DNA of 64,000 nucleotides from Selaginella tamariscina (GCA_003024785.1 PUQB01000096.1:407333-471332), one strand, 5' to 3'; counted from the stretch's first letter, positions 1-12,384 are shown. Numbers and translations: made by a program. Notes: generated from the sequence alone by a model not told the origin.

Positions 1-71
1 ATACTATGTATTAACTATGATTATCTAGTTAAATCAAAGTAAACACACAACAGAAACTTTTGAACACTTAC

Positions 72-2112
72 TACAGCCACGCGATCTTTAGCTAGACTTT
101 TCGTCTGGAAAGCAAACTGTAATTAATTCAATGAAACTAACCAGATCATTAAACTACATGTACACGCACCTTGTTGTAGCCACCTCCCAAGGATGGAATA
201 CCACGATGTATGATATATTCGCTGTCGACAACACCAACGTTCTTAGTCGGGTCACCCTGCATACAAAACAAGTGAATCAACGACAACCATGATAGTAGAT
301 AATAGCATTACCAAAATTATAGGAGAATGCAAAAATTACCTGTGCACAGTATCCAAGTTTCATGTCCATTCCCCAACCGTGAACAAGGTCGTTCTAACAA
401 AGATGAATATGTCAGCAATAATATGTGTGTGTGCATGTGCTGCGCGCGCGCGACCATTTTAATCAGGAAAACATACGATTAAAGTGATTACAAATAAGCA
501 GAATTTTAAATGTTTACCTGAATAAGGTACCAAGCACATCGCCATGCAGCACGGCTAAACACAGGCGCCATCATCTCCACCCATCTGCAAAAGCCGCGTT
601 TCGTTTTCATGCGTGAATGTCATTCAAGATGTAAGTATATTTGACTCCAGGTGTGTATACAAATCAATATACAAGTGCAAATGTGCCTGAATATGATTCT
701 GTGTGTCCGCGCGCGCGCGTCAGTGATACTGGGAAATAATTACCCTGTACATGGTGGTCGAGTACTATTCTCAAAACAAGTCTCTTTTCCACGATTTCTG
801 TATATTCTCCTGTAAAATAACCAGTGTTCAACCAATTGATACTATACCATTTCAAAAATAAATAATGAGCTTGCTTATGAAAGATGCGTTTGTAATCCAA
901 ACACACACACACGTTACCGGTGAACTTTCGATTTCGGCCGTCGGATTGTAATGTGATGATGAACTTCCGTGGACAGACTGTAATCTAAGGCCGGTTGAGA
1001 TATCTCTAGCTTTTCTTTCCGCACAACTGCCAAATACCTGCAAACCCAATTAAACGATATTCGTGAATTCATCTCATGGCACCTGTCTGCCTGGAAATAT
1101 TCCACACCAAGGTCTTCATCCCACACGAAGATGTACTCGTATGAATTTACAACGTCGGGATGCATAAACCGTTTTGCGAACCACCTAGAAATAATAAACT
1201 GCAACACTTAGACAACAATTCATGAATAATCAGTATTTATATTAGAAACCACACACACGCATGCACGCGCACACACACGTGAACACAAACCACTTGGTTT
1301 GATTGAAGCCAACGACATGAATTGCTGCAGTGAACCAGGGGAAGTTCTTCCACGTATCTACTTCACCATCGTAATGGAACAGCATTAAGGTGAAATTCTT
1401 GGCTGGAAACTAACACAGAGAAAAAAAGCACTGAATATGAAGCAATTTATAAGTAACAATGTTTACGCACCTTTTGAATAATTTGATCCACACCATCTTT
1501 CTGATGTATGCCAACGGCCATAGCTAGCAAGCTTTTCTCATGCTCCTGTAAGCACAATCATAGACCCACATATACATACACATGTGCGTCCAAAGAAATA
1601 GATATACGCGTACATATAAATAGTTAAATCTAACTACCTGCTGCCTTGACGAACTCCACAGCGGTTTGAGCTCCAGGTCAGTGAACTCCTCCACAATTCC
1701 CCGCGGCAGGGCCTCACTTCCACGTGGGCATCGTTTCTGCAGAGAGAATCTTAAATATCCTTATGTCGACCCTTGAAATACAAACTCACTCCACAGTTAT
1801 TGGAGATGAACACTAAGGTTGAGCCATCCCAAAAGCCATTTATCTGCAGATTGTCGGATTAATACAAAGAAGTATATACTAACACACACCCACGATATTT
1901 CTTTAAAGAAAATTAGGTGCTTACACTTGTATACTGATCGCTGATGAGTAAACTACAGAGGAAGAGCGTGAACATTAGAAAGAAAATGCCTAGAAAAATC
2001 GTCCTCGGCCGCCATACTTTGCTACATTTTCCGTAATAATCTGTCATCCCTTTCTGCGTAAAAGAAAAAAGTAAGAGAACGAAAAAAGGGCTTTAAACAA
2101 TGAACTTACCAT
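72..2112 (-). CDS. DUF707 family type II membrane protein, 3' end outside window
   Basis: Thirteen exons can be read on the minus strand with GT-AG introns: 2112-2110, 2053-1925, 1843-1790, 1736-1638, 1545-1471, 1409-1291, 1184-1083, 1037-918, 809-744, 584-518, 393-340, 256-170, 104-72; the gene continues left of base 1. All phases join without any frame change. The start codon alone forms coding exon 1; exon 2 begins K-G-M-T-D and holds one hydrophobic signal anchor (IFLGIFFLMFTLFLCSLLI). Family motifs follow: ALPRGIVEEFTDLELKPLW, LMLFHYDG, WDEDLGVEYF, LEISQPALD, STRPPCTGWVEMMAPVFSR, and GDPTKNVGVVDSEYI. The family (older label: lysine-ketoglutarate reductase trans-splicing related) is a plant Golgi/secretory protein of uncertain biochemistry, probably glycosyltransferase-like. 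The 1082-1038 intron is only 45 bp, a multiple of three, and has no stop. Confidence 0.9.
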
Positions 2113-2165
2113 TGCCGCTCTTTCGATATTACATTATTGTCCAATCCTCCTGGTTATACACAACT

Positions 2166-2168
<3 letters not shown>

Positions 2169-2251
<83 letters not shown>
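2169..2251. repeat. (TA)n microsatellite, about 41 units
   Basis: An uninterrupted run of alternating T and A, followed by a short (TG)n. It lies just upstream of the DUF707 start codon, in the 5' flank of that gene, and could form a cruciform. Confidence 0.97.
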
Positions 2252-2260
<9 letters not shown>

Positions 2261-3969
2261 AATAATATGTTCAAAGAACACGGATCTAGGATTTTAAAAA
2301 GGATGGGGATTTTATGCATCGGCATGGGAAATCGCCTGCGTGCATTTGAGGTTTTACATTATATATGCATAAACACAAAGAACACCGGATTAAAGCAAGA
2401 ATCCCGAGATTATACACAATTAGAAGATTACCTAAAGAACATCGGATTCCAATGGGATTTTCAATAAAGGATTTTATGGATTAAAATGCAGATATGCATA
2501 CTAACTTCTTACATTGTTCGGAAATTTGTGCGCCAAGAACACAAAGATTAGGGATGAGAAAAACAGAGATTTTGAGGCGCTTACCTGGAGCGATCAAGAA
2601 GTTCCGGCATAAGAAATCCAATGCAAAAGCAGCCGCCGAAGACTAGGGATCGAAAACAGAGATTTTGAGGAGCTTACCCAAACGATCCGATCAAATAATG
2701 CAAGAACGAGCCGGCGATCGTGAGCCGCGTTCCGAGAAGGCAGTGAATCGATCCCGCAAAATGGCGCTCTGCTAAAAATGAATATTTTGACATAAGTCTA
2801 AGAAGACGTATTCGTCATTTTCACCTCTGCTGCCACGTCCGCCTGCCACCTAGGACAATAAGAAGGAATGTGGTACACATGTCATAAGCGTTCATTTCCC
2901 TTTCTCCTATATTTGAAGAATATGCCACACTGAACTGGCAGTGGTGGGTGACTTAATCCTTGTAAATTAAAAAAATGCCACATTATTAATAGTTATTATT
3001 ACTACGATTTTTCATTAGAGTGATTAATTAAATTAAAATTTTTTTTACCAATGCCTGTTTTTTATTTACCTGATTACTTAAAGAAGGTTTTACATATATA
3101 CATATTTCATAATTTTAATTAAAAATATATATTAGAACTCTAATTCTTTAGTGCTTTCATTATTATTTTCTTATCTGAAGTCAATGTTTCTATACAAACG
3201 TGTGGGTGTACAGAGAGAAAGAGATTTTTCAACTATTACATACTTTACATATAATATATTATATGTATATGTATAATACATACATATATAATGATAAACT
3301 ACTGTACATATGTTTATTTATACATAAAATTTGTTTATTTAGATTGTTTATTAATTATACATATAAGGAGATCTTTTCTCTTTCATTCTCTTTCTATATA
3401 AATATGTTGATTTTTGTACATATGTAAATTAATGTTATACATATATATGTATATATTTAAATTTAAATACATTTTTTTTATTAATCTCTTACAAAAATTC
3501 TATTATTTTTAATTTAAATACATTTCAAGTCTAAATGAAACTATATATATATATACACACACACTTCTATATATGTGTGTCATAACCCACAGACCTTCTA
3601 ATGATCTTTGTGCAAAATAAATTCAAATGTATATATATATATATATATATATATTTATTTGTACCTATAATATTTTACATATATGTAAATGGTTGAAATT
3701 TTGGTGATCTTTATTTGTTCTTTATTTACAAATCTAAGATCTTATTGAATATTTAATTTTTCTTAAAAGCTATTTATCAAAAAAAGATTTAATTAATTAA
3801 TAATTTATCTCGGTACAAATATTATTCCTTATTATTAAGGGAAAATTACATATTTCAAATACACATACATTACAAATCTAAACTTTGAAGTTTGCATATT
3901 TATAAGAATAGACCCATGAAGTTCAAGTAATTACAAAAATGTTTTTAAAATGAAAAAACTAATTTTATT
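2252..3969. other. Intergenic AT-rich DNA
   Basis: No gene recognised. Bases about 2520-2790 are less AT-rich and may contain the 5' UTR and promoter of the minus-strand DUF707 gene. From 2940 to 3960 the sequence is strongly AT-rich, with short (TA)n and (AC)n runs at 3541-3570 and 3631-3655. Small ORFs here have low-complexity translations and are not supported as genes. Confidence 0.7.
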
Positions 3970-5290
3970 TCAAATCTTAAATAGTTTATAGACAGGTACG
4001 TGAATTACAACCAGCTTGATTGTAACAATTATAATAAATGGTTGTTTCACTTTATCAATATCTTCCATATGCACCCGCTTCTTTTTGGGATAACCTAGTG
4101 GTTGATAAGTTCTCGGAGGTAACATGTCATCCACAGTAAGACCTTCCAAATTTATTGGAAAAATGATGCCATCGTACGATGAATAATATCTCTTCAACAA
4201 ATAGTATGGATGGGCATATTCTTGCATTGACAAGTTCTAAAACAAAATTGTTACTACAACATGTGAACAAGGAATACATGTTTCTGCCATTTAAAATAAG
4301 AACATGTCCTCTCCTTAAGGTTGACAACTCAAATGTGCTTGCTAATGTGGATCTTGAAAATATGAGAACTTGCTAGTTGTACACATAAAAGTGACCACGA
4401 GTACATGCATCATTTAATTGCATCTTAGTTGTGTCTACTAGAGGAGTTGACAGACCATGATCTTGAACAGAATCTCATGCTTTTTAACACCTTCACTTCT
4501 CCGCTCAAAAAACCAGCTCATAAGCTTAATCTGAATCACCTCTAACATGTTCAATATCGGCAACTTTCTTGCATTAAGCAGTCACAAATTCAGCTACCAG
4601 CAGTGTTGAATGTTAGGTAACCAAATCTCTCACCTTCAAAATAAACTATTGCTTAGTGCTTCTTATCTACACTCGATAACAGTTGAGTTGTTGCCCCAAC
4701 GTTCTTTTGCACGGACCTTAATCAAAATCTGTTGAAGAAATAGCTAATGCAGCCTTCCAAAATAGATTGAGAAGCTCTAAAATTTTGAACTCTTTGCAAA
4801 AGTTCTTGGCTAAATGCCTCATGCAAAATCCGTGATGTACATCATCATACACCGCCTTTTTTGCATGATGTACATCACCATACACCGCCTCAATAGACTG
4901 AAGAACTCCTTTATGTATATCTGACAAAAACATGAATCTCCTCTGATCGTTGAGTGTTGTTTTCAACTCTTGTAAAAATCACATCCAATTAGCCAGTTAG
5001 CATCATTCTCAAAGTTAATGACACCAAAATCCACAGGAAACAAACATCCTTTTGCATCTACTTTGGTGGGAGTCAACAGACAACCAAGATAGTGGCCCTT
5101 GAGATGAGTCCCATCCAAGCCAAGCAGTGATCTACAATGCCAAACACCTACTAAAAAAGCTCCATAAGCCACAAAAGATGCTTAAAGCTCATGTTTTCCT
5201 CACTTTGGAATGAAACACGACTTCCTTGATTTGTGGTCTTCACCATTGTACAGTACTCAATGAACTTCATGTATGATGAAGCATGATCCT
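3970..5290 (-). mobile_element. MULE (Mutator-like) transposase remnant
   Basis: Minus-strand reading gives, in order, pieces of a MuDR-type transposase. At 5172-4963: LLGLDGTHLKGHYLGCLL, which includes the first catalytic Asp, then PVDFGVINFENDANWLI. At 4966-4718: FLSDIHKGVLQSIEAVYGD with the second Asp, and HGFCMRHLAKNFCKEFK. At 4230-4050: a carboxy-terminal segment, EYAHPYYLLKRYYSSYDG, then LPPRTYQPLGYPKKKR, typical of the tail after the SWIM zinc finger. The pieces are in different frames with stops between, so the copy is dead. A 40-base stretch near 4830-4900 is duplicated in tandem, doubling the VHH segment. No convincing terminal inverted repeats were found. Confidence 0.8.
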
Positions 5291-5304
5291 CGTGTCGCTA
5301 ATTG

Positions 5305-5355
5305 TATGGATCCTATGTGGTTATGGATCCTATGTGGCTATGGATCCTAGGTGTC
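5305..5355. repeat. Short tandem repeat, three 17-bp units
   Basis: Three adjacent copies of a unit reading tatggatcctatgtggt, the third diverged. It lies between the MULE remnant and the KDO cytidylyltransferase promoter; no function visible. Confidence 0.8.
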
Positions 5356-5429
5356 GCTATTTTAATTAAATTAGTTGATGTAAACTAGAGTGGGATTTAG
5401 GGTAGACTTGGCACAGATCTGACGCAAGC

Positions 5430-7119
5430 ATGGCGGGGGATGGGGAAAGATTTTTGGCGGTGCGCGGATTGATCGTGGCATTGGGAGCGGCGGCAGCTGC
5501 TGCGATCGCATTCCGCAGGTATAAATCGCATTCTTTTCGATCCCGAGTCCTGGGAATTATTCCTGCTCGCTACGCTTCCTCGCGTTTTGAAGGCAAGCCC
5601 ATGGCTCTCATTCTCGGCAAGCCCATGATCCAGGTATCGTGAACATATGGAATATAAATCGTTGCGTAGTGTGTATATAATGTGCGTGCTTGTAAGACAT
5701 CTAATATATGCCACACAGCCACATTGCTGACCCCGACCAGAACTATATGTATACAATTACGAATCCAATAAGATAAATGAAGGATGGAAAATGTAGCATA
5801 TAGTCTCTTATTCGAACTTTTGCAAATCTAAGTCTTAGATTTGTATGCTGTACCGATTATACGTGAGACTGTGTGTTATTTTCTGTAACTTCTGGTTAGC
5901 CTTGTATGAAGCTGATGTTTTGTGGTTTATCTGAAGAGGACTTGGGAGCAGGCAAGTCTTGCAAGACGTTAGATAGTTTGGGTATGTACAATCACGTGAC
6001 TTGTATATACAATATGTACTATATATTTATAGTATACACGTAGTATATTGATTTGTTTCCTTCTTTCTTTTGCAAGTTGTGGCCACTGATGACGAAAGAA
6101 TAGCAGAATGCCTGTCGAAATTTCGGTGCAGAAGTTGTCATGACTTCAGAAAAGTGCCTCAACGGTAAACTATAATGCACGTGTTTCTCTGTGCATGTAT
6201 ACGTTACATATATAGAGAGTACGTGCATATATGTTGTACAGGAACCGAGCGTTGTAACGAGGCCTTGAAGAAGCTCAAGGACAACTTTGGCATTGTGGTG
6301 AACATTCAGGGAGACGAACCTCTTATTGATCCAGATATAAATTGATGGGGTGGTCAAGGCTTTACAAGTGATCTCTCTCTCCTGCCCGTATATTATGTTT
6401 GATATTAACTGGTTAATTACAGGCTTCCCCAGATGCAGTGTGTAGCACAGCAGTGACTGCACTAAGAGCGGAGGATGTATCGGATTCCAAATGAGTCAAG
6501 TGCCATCGTCGATACAAATGGATATGCGATCTACTTTTCCAGAGGATTACTACCTTTTAACAAGTACGTCTGCGATACAAGTTATTGGTATCATACACAT
6601 TGATAAATTATTGACATTTTCATGACAGGAAAGGTGTTGTTAATGCACAGTTTCCTTACTTATTACACCTCGGTATCCAGGTGATGTCAGTCACATACTC
6701 CTATGCATCGTATATGCTATATAATCATCTGTTTGTTTGTATATACATAAATAATCTTGTATGTACGTAAAACTCTTTGTGCTGTAGTGCTATGATACAA
6801 AGTTTCTGTCAATATATCCCTTAATGGAGTCAACTCCACTGCAGCTGGAGGAGGATTTGGAGCAGTTAAAAGTCCTTGAGAATGGTTATAAAATGAAGGT
6901 AGACCTGTTTCACATTGTGCACATAGTTTGTTAGTATATCATTATAAACTGTTTAATATTTTAGTAATTAGACACTACATTACAGGTATATTAACACTAA
7001 TATATAATTTTTTGTGTTGATCTCAGGTAATCAAGGTGGATCACGATGCACATGGTGTTGATGTTCCGAGCGACATTGTCAGCATTGAAGCTCTGATGAA
7101 GGAAAGAAATATTAGCTGA
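5430..7119 (+). CDS. KDSB: 3-deoxy-manno-octulosonate (KDO) cytidylyltransferase, CMP-KDO synthetase
   Basis: Eight exons: 5430-5633, 5937-5981, 6077-6164, 6242-6367, 6423-6563, 6629-6680, 6788-6898, 7027-7119. The product activates KDO with CTP to CMP-KDO, the donor for the pectin rhamnogalacturonan II side chain; plant KDSB is anchored in mitochondria. The start at 5430 gives an amino-terminal hydrophobic segment (LIVALGAAAAAAIAF) before the catalytic domain. Visible motifs: IIPARYASSRFEGKP (nucleotide loop), VATDDERIAE, TSEKCLNGTERCNEAL, VVNIQGDEPLI, GYAIYFSRGLLPFN, PLQLEEDLEQLKVLENGYKM, IKVDHDAHGVD. Total near 270 residues, normal for the family. Four single-base homopolymer length changes (near 5963, 6121, 6340, 6486) shift the frame inside otherwise perfect exons; I read these as probable assembly errors, although a young pseudogene is possible. 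Confidence 0.9.
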
Positions 7120-7774
7120 TTAAGGTTCTTATATTTTTTCTTTTTCTTTTCAATTTATTATATTTTTTGTATATAAACAGGATTTTACAGAGAACACGCA
7201 CACATGCACATGCATTTGTAGACATAAAAAAACATGACTGACACGCTGCACTCTAGGCCCCTATGGAAGAAGACGAGAATGGCAAATTGAAGCGCACCAT
7301 AAAGTAAGCCCATTCTGGTAAACCCTAAGTGATACGAGTGGTATTATCTTTCTTGACTTATATAATACTCAAAATACATAGCATATAAGGGGTAACTATT
7401 ACTCTCTAATCTAATGGTATAGAGTACCAGAATCCGCCCACGCACGCACTTACGTTCTGGCACACTGGAAAGTGAAGAAGATCAATCCTTTGAGTGGGAG
7501 GATGTAAGAATGGTTTCCACGTCTCGTATGGTATATTTATACCATCAAACCTAATCTGCGTGTAACGGATAATGGCACGTGGAAAAAGCCGGATAAATAC
7601 ATATTTAGACATGGTTGAGGTCGTTCTTTATTCGTATACACATATAAAGTGTCAGGTCAAAAGATGTCGTAGCAAAAGCAGTCTCAGAAATTTGCAGGGC
7701 GCGTAATTCTTATATATGGCAGTTCAAAATGAAAAATCAAAACTAAATAATCAAGTGTGTTTATACTATAATAG
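7120..7774. other. Intergenic, 3' flank of KDSB
   Basis: Probable 3' UTR and intergenic DNA up to the Harbinger element. A short coding-like stretch at 7261-7305 (acidic then basic residues) was not assigned to any gene. Confidence 0.6.
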
Positions 7775-8048
7775 GTGGGTCTGCACCAGCCCCTAAATTT
7801 GACGCCCACCAAAATTTGATGTAAAGAAGTTTAAAAGTGTGTCCCCGTAATAATTGACATTAAGAATATATTTTTTTATGGTTAAGTTTACGGGAGAAGA
7901 GTCATTTTCTAAAAGAGTGTCCACACCTTCTTTTTCCCATAAAATTTATATAAAATTTAGGTTTTTTAAATTTACCAAATTGAAATTCCTTTAGATACAA
8001 GTTCATTTATCATGTTCGAGTCCTTGGCCTGTTTTGCATACAAACCCA

Positions 8049-9380
8049 CTAGGCCACCGCTTCACAAACATCTCTTCCTTGTTCGGTCACTGATGTTTCA
8101 CCTTCGTACTCATCATCTGTAGCTTCCAGGTTTCCATGCATCCTTTGTTGCTCCACTAGCACATCTGTGCCCTTAAGATCAATGGACAAGTTATGTAAGA
8201 TGTAACAACTTGCCCATATGTTCGACATCTTCTTCACATGCATCCACTGCATGTAGTCTAGAAACCTAAATTTCTGCTTCAGCAGCCCAAATGCATTCTC
8301 CATAATCACTCTAGCCTTCTTGTGCTGGGTGTTGTATTCTCGGTGATGGCATTTTGAACTTCACCATTTATAAAATAATTTTATCAAATGCAATGCAATA
8401 TAGAAATAAATAACTTGAAATGTACCCTTGTAAGGGGTTAATATGTGAGGAAGCAACTGGTACCCTTTATCACCAACTAGATAGGGCTTCACCTTTGGCA
8501 GTATAAAAATCTCTGGCTCCTGAAGTACTTCCCCCGTTCAATCTTCTCTTGTAGAGGGTTGTTCCTCATACTCTCATGTCGTGAATGCTTCCTGAAATAA
8601 AAACATTAAACTTCAATAAAAATAAACTTGAACTTACCTGGCCAACCGACATAAATGCTTATAAACCTTTTCCTCGCATCCACAATAGCCTGCATCACCA
8701 CGGAGTAATCTTGTTTCTTATTGAAGTAGTCAAACCCGCTTCCCTTTGGCTTCACAATCGAAAGGTGAGTGCAGTCAATGGCCCCCACAACATTTGGAAG
8801 AGTAGTTTTGGTCAGAGTTTGAAACTCCTCTGTTGCTCGAGCAACCTCCTCTGTTGTTGATGGAACTTCAACATGTACCCAAACACTTTCACAATGGCTG
8901 CACATGTGTCCACAAGAATCTCAAAAAAGGTGGACTTCCCGATTGCATACAACTCGGTGATAGTCTTTGTGTCTGTGTTGTGGGTGAGCTTGTGGAGGGT
9001 TGCTGCTAAGCGAACTCGGACCGGAATAGCATCTATGTAGTGAGTGTTTTGACGTTGAATGACTGGGCCCAGTTGATGACAAAGGTAGTTGAAGCTCCTC
9101 TTTGACATCATAAGCAGGTTGAACCACTGTGGATCATCATAGTACTCGCACATGTAGATGTCAAACCAGGTGAGGTTCCTCGGCTTCACCCACCATGGCC
9201 TTGGTTCACCATCATAACACTTGAAGTAGCTGTGAGTTGCATAAGATGCAAGTAGGACTGCTCAGCCACTTCCTCTTCCTCATCATGTAGGTCCTTATCT
9301 TCATCCATGAGGTCGTGGAGCATTGTCACCACCTGACCTATTTGAGCATTCACCTTTTCTAATTGTTGAAGTAGCTTCAA
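8049..9380 (-). CDS. Harbinger DDE transposase (DDE_Tnp_4)
   Basis: Reading starts at 9380 (MKLLQQLEKVN) with an acidic stretch, then WWVKPRNLTWFDIYMCEYYD, the usual amino-terminal PIF segment, and RLAATLHKLTHNTDTKTITE (helix-turn-helix-like). The catalytic domain follows: VVGAIDCTHLSIVKP (first Asp), YFNKKQDYSVVMQAIVD, VGWPG, then an intron with a GTAAGT donor at 8636; after it SIHD (second Asp), KPYLVGDKGYQLLPHILTPY, and ARVIMENAFGLLKQKFRFL (the Glu), ending ASCYILHNLSID. Thus all three acidic residues D, D and E are visible. At least two frame changes interrupt the chain, one after SIHDMRV near 8560. Function: excision and integration of the element together with the Myb-like partner. Confidence 0.85.
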
Positions 9381-9468
9381 AGGTGATTATTGTGAAAATA
9401 AATAAGAATTATAAGTTTCGAGATAAAATTTAAGCACAATAGAAACTAATATGCAAGTTAATAAATGA

Positions 9469-10560
9469 TCACTCGTCTTCTTCTTCATCAAGAGCTAAAG
9501 CTAAAGCTGCAGTTGGAACGGAGGAGGAGCTGGATGTGGAGGTCGAAGTAGCTGGCCCAAGATGGTGGTGAGGTTGCCAAAAGACTGGGCCAGAGAGTAG
9601 CTGCATATGCGGAACTCTCAGCTGCATGTGCAGACCTCTCAGCGATGGTGAACGTTCGCTCAAACTGCTCTCTTCTCAACTCTCGATTGCGTGCCATGTG
9701 CTCAAATTGTGCTTCTTGAGCTCCATGTTGTTGGCCATCTGATCAGTCAATTTCTTGGTGCTGCTCTCCAATGCTGAGATCACCTTATCCTTTGTCTTCC
9801 TCTTCTTGCTTGCGGTGCTACCAGAAACACTATCGCCCCCATCACCTTCATCATTTGCTCTCCGTTGTATGTGTCCAGTGGCTTGTGTCTCTACATGCTG
9901 GCTTGTTGTCTTTGGATGTTGTCTATTGGCTGTTGGCTGTTGGCTGCTGGCTGCTGCTGCTGGTACCATCCGAGCTATAGAGGTGACGAGGACACATCAC
10001 CGGTCTATCGGCAAGCCATGTGCTCATGGCGTCATACCAGTGATGTTCAAAGTGAGCAGGAACTTTCTTAGGGAGGTCCTTTTTCTCATCTCTGCTCATC
10101 ATCCAATAGTTCCCGCACCTGCTGTTGTGGTAATCATTGATTCCTTTATAGCCCTTGATCAATGTTTCCCAATGGCGGTGGACCTGCTTGTGATCTCGTG
10201 GGATCCCAGTGCTTGAAAGTTTGACAGCAATCTACTTCCATTGCTTAGTTAAGTTGCCACTGGTTTTTGCCCGTAGCACTGCTCCATAAAAAGTTTGTCC
10301 TCCTCTTCCTTGAGCCGGATCAACTCCATTGTCTCATGGTCGTTGAAGTTGGAGTCTCGTGACCTCTTCACTCCATGTCATCCTCTACCTCATTGCTATG
10401 CAATCTCAAAGCTAATGCATCTAACTAAGAATAAAAACTCCTCATCATCACCTTCATCTTCAACGTTGCATGTTGTAGATCCACGACCTACAGCAGCTTA
10501 GCTCCATCCTCTGCCTCCACCACGGCCTCGTCCTACACCACGTCCTCGACCTCCACCATG
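9469..10560 (-). CDS. Harbinger Myb/SANT-like ORF
   Basis: Companion protein of PIF/Harbinger transposases, which binds the element ends and brings the transposase to the nucleus. Visible order on the minus strand: DHETMELIRLKEEEDKLFME, then a trihelix-like block ending in INDYHNSRCGNYWMMSRDE, followed by HHWYDAMSTWLADRPVM, a Ser/Gln-rich linker, a basic KKRKTKDK stretch that may act as nuclear signal, and a carboxy-terminal helix with repeated ESSAYAA. The reading crosses three frames, so the ORF is interrupted or carries sequence errors. Its position next to the transposase, on the same strand, fits the family layout. Confidence 0.7.
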
Positions 10561-10734
10561 GGCCTGATTAAGTTGAACAACTACAAAAAAAGCTCCATGT
10601 GAGCTTCATACAATAGGGGAAAAACAATAAAAAAACTCACATGGCTCTACAAAAACGACTTCTTCCATGTCCTCAGCCCTAACACCACCTTCATCCATGG
10701 AGCTACTTAAGCCATCAGCAAATGTCAAGTTGCT

Positions 10735-11095
10735 TGGGCTAGGATGTCCAGCAGATGCCGGGTTGCTTGTTGTGCCGGGCTGGTTGGACGAGGACATGCA
10801 GCAGATGCCGGCTGCTTGGACGAGCACTGTAGTGCCGGGCTGGTTGGACGAGGACATGCAGCAGATGCCAGGCTGCTTGACGAGGACTGTAGCAGATGCG
10901 GGCTGCTTGGACGAGGACATGCAGCAGATGCCGGCTGCTGCGGGATGCAGCAGATGGGGTTGCTACTGGCCATGCAGCAGATGCCTTGCTACTTCCCCTT
11001 GACCTTGCAGCAGATGCCGAGTGCTGCCCCTTGGCCTTGCAGCAGATGCCGGGTGGCTGCCCCTTGGCCTTGCAGCAGATGCCGGGGAACTAAGA
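10735..11095. repeat. GC-rich minisatellite inside the Harbinger element
   Basis: Repeats built around the core tgcagcagatgccgggctg, about ten copies in blocks of roughly 33 to 70 bp, some carrying gcttggacgaggacatgcag. On the minus strand two frames stay open and code a Pro/Ser/Ala/Cys repeat (PASAACPRPTSP), so it may once have been a low-complexity region of a transposon protein. Confidence 0.85.
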
Positions 11096-11636
11096 CCTGG
11101 ATGCCACGGTCCATGAATGAAGCCAGCTCCATGATTAAAAGATGGTAAGCCACGGCCTGCCATGCTCTTGCTCTTATCCCCATGTTATTGCATGCCCTAT
11201 TTCCATGTTAATCCTTTCCCTTGTTTCCATGTGGATCTCTTGGCTTCTAAAGATGGAGAAGCCCTCCAAATCCAATGGGCTGTCCTCTTGCATCACCCTC
11301 TCAAAAGCCTCACCCTCGCCTTCTTCCTTCATGATTTTTTTCTTAAACTCTTTAGCACCAAAACCCTAAAATTCTAAATGAGACAGTGCCATGTCATCCT
11401 CTTGTAAATCTTATGGGTCCTCTCGAGGACCCATAAGATTTATGTGAAAAATGGAGTATATACCAAAAATATTCCTAAGCCCCATACTTTACGGATGGTG
11501 CGGACTCACACTAAAAAATAAGATTTCAAAGTAAGGGCATCGTAAATTTTATGAGTTTATTGGTTGGTGCGGACTCGTTTTAAACAAAAAAATTTCTTAT
11601 TTTATGGAGTTTACGGATTGGTGTGAACAGCCCTAG

Positions 11637-12384
11637 TGTTAACAAGTATATGGATATATCTCAGTGCTGATTCTGGCGTGCCATCGCCAGTGTTGAAATT
11701 CTGGAGTCGAGTTTCTTTATTTGTAATAATCTTTTTCTCTCTCTCAAATGTACAGGTGTCCGTATACGTGCATACTTCATGCATGTATGGTCTATAGAGA
11801 CCAGTGAGTGGGGCTGTTCACTCATTTTTGTGCAGAGGACAGCCAAGCTTGATAGGGACAGCGAGCATACAACTTTTGTCAGGACAAAGAAATCTTCATT
11901 CTTATTTGGTTTAAATATACACTTTATTATCATTATTATACCCTGTTCAACGCGGCCAAGAAAGTCCAAGTGCTTTGCAGGTTTTTGTAACGTGGTGCAG
12001 TGAGACATAAGACGCGACTCTGTTTCATATATACATGGATAATGTGCGTACATGCTGCTGTATAATGTGTGTGTGTGTGTTTACATGTAAAACCCGCTGT
12101 TTATGGACAGTGCTGATGTTCTCTCAGTGATTTTATTCGTTTCCTGCCCGTGACTCTTTTCCTTGAATCAATAATGCCCCTCTCAAATGCTGTCCGACGG
12201 CTGCCGGATTTGACTACAAGCCTGTTTGTCACTGCCTTATCCATTCAATATATGGCTAGCTGGACGTCATATCCATAAAGCTGCTAGGTAGGTAGTAAGA
12301 ACTTAATGGTTTCATACAGGCAGTTGAAAAACTCTCATTTGAACATGAAGGGCATCTGATTCTCCTTCTCCAGGTGGGTTCACA
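11637..12384. other. Intergenic, upstream of LRR gene
   Basis: Contains a short (TG)n at about 12066-12081 and presumably the promoter of the LRR gene. The open frames here overlap on both strands and show no family resemblance. Confidence 0.6.

Larger units (their letters stand above)
7775..11633 (-). mobile_element. PIF/Harbinger DNA transposon, both genes present
   Basis: The element carries a DDE transposase and a Myb/SANT ORF, both read on the minus strand. Probable ends: left GTGGGTCTGCACCAGCCCCT, right (reverse complement) GGGCTGTTCACACCAATCCG, which match after small gaps. Each end is flanked by TAG (7772-7774 and 11634-11636), a 3-bp target duplication as expected for the superfamily. 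Near the right end the motif ttggtgcggactc recurs at 11498, 11560 and 11612 as subterminal repeats. Length is about 3.86 kb. Both ORFs contain frame changes, so this copy looks inactive unless these are sequence errors. The exact ends are an inference. Confidence 0.75.

Noticed and set aside
6019-6462. 147-residue minus-strand open frame
   Set aside because: Lies antisense to exons 3-5 of KDSB and has no family features.
9755-10216. 153-residue plus-strand open frame
   Set aside because: Antisense to the Harbinger Myb-like ORF; composition is Leu/Cys-rich shadow.
11661-12053. 130-residue minus-strand open frame
   Set aside because: Overlaps an equally open plus frame, has no recognisable motif and no splice context.
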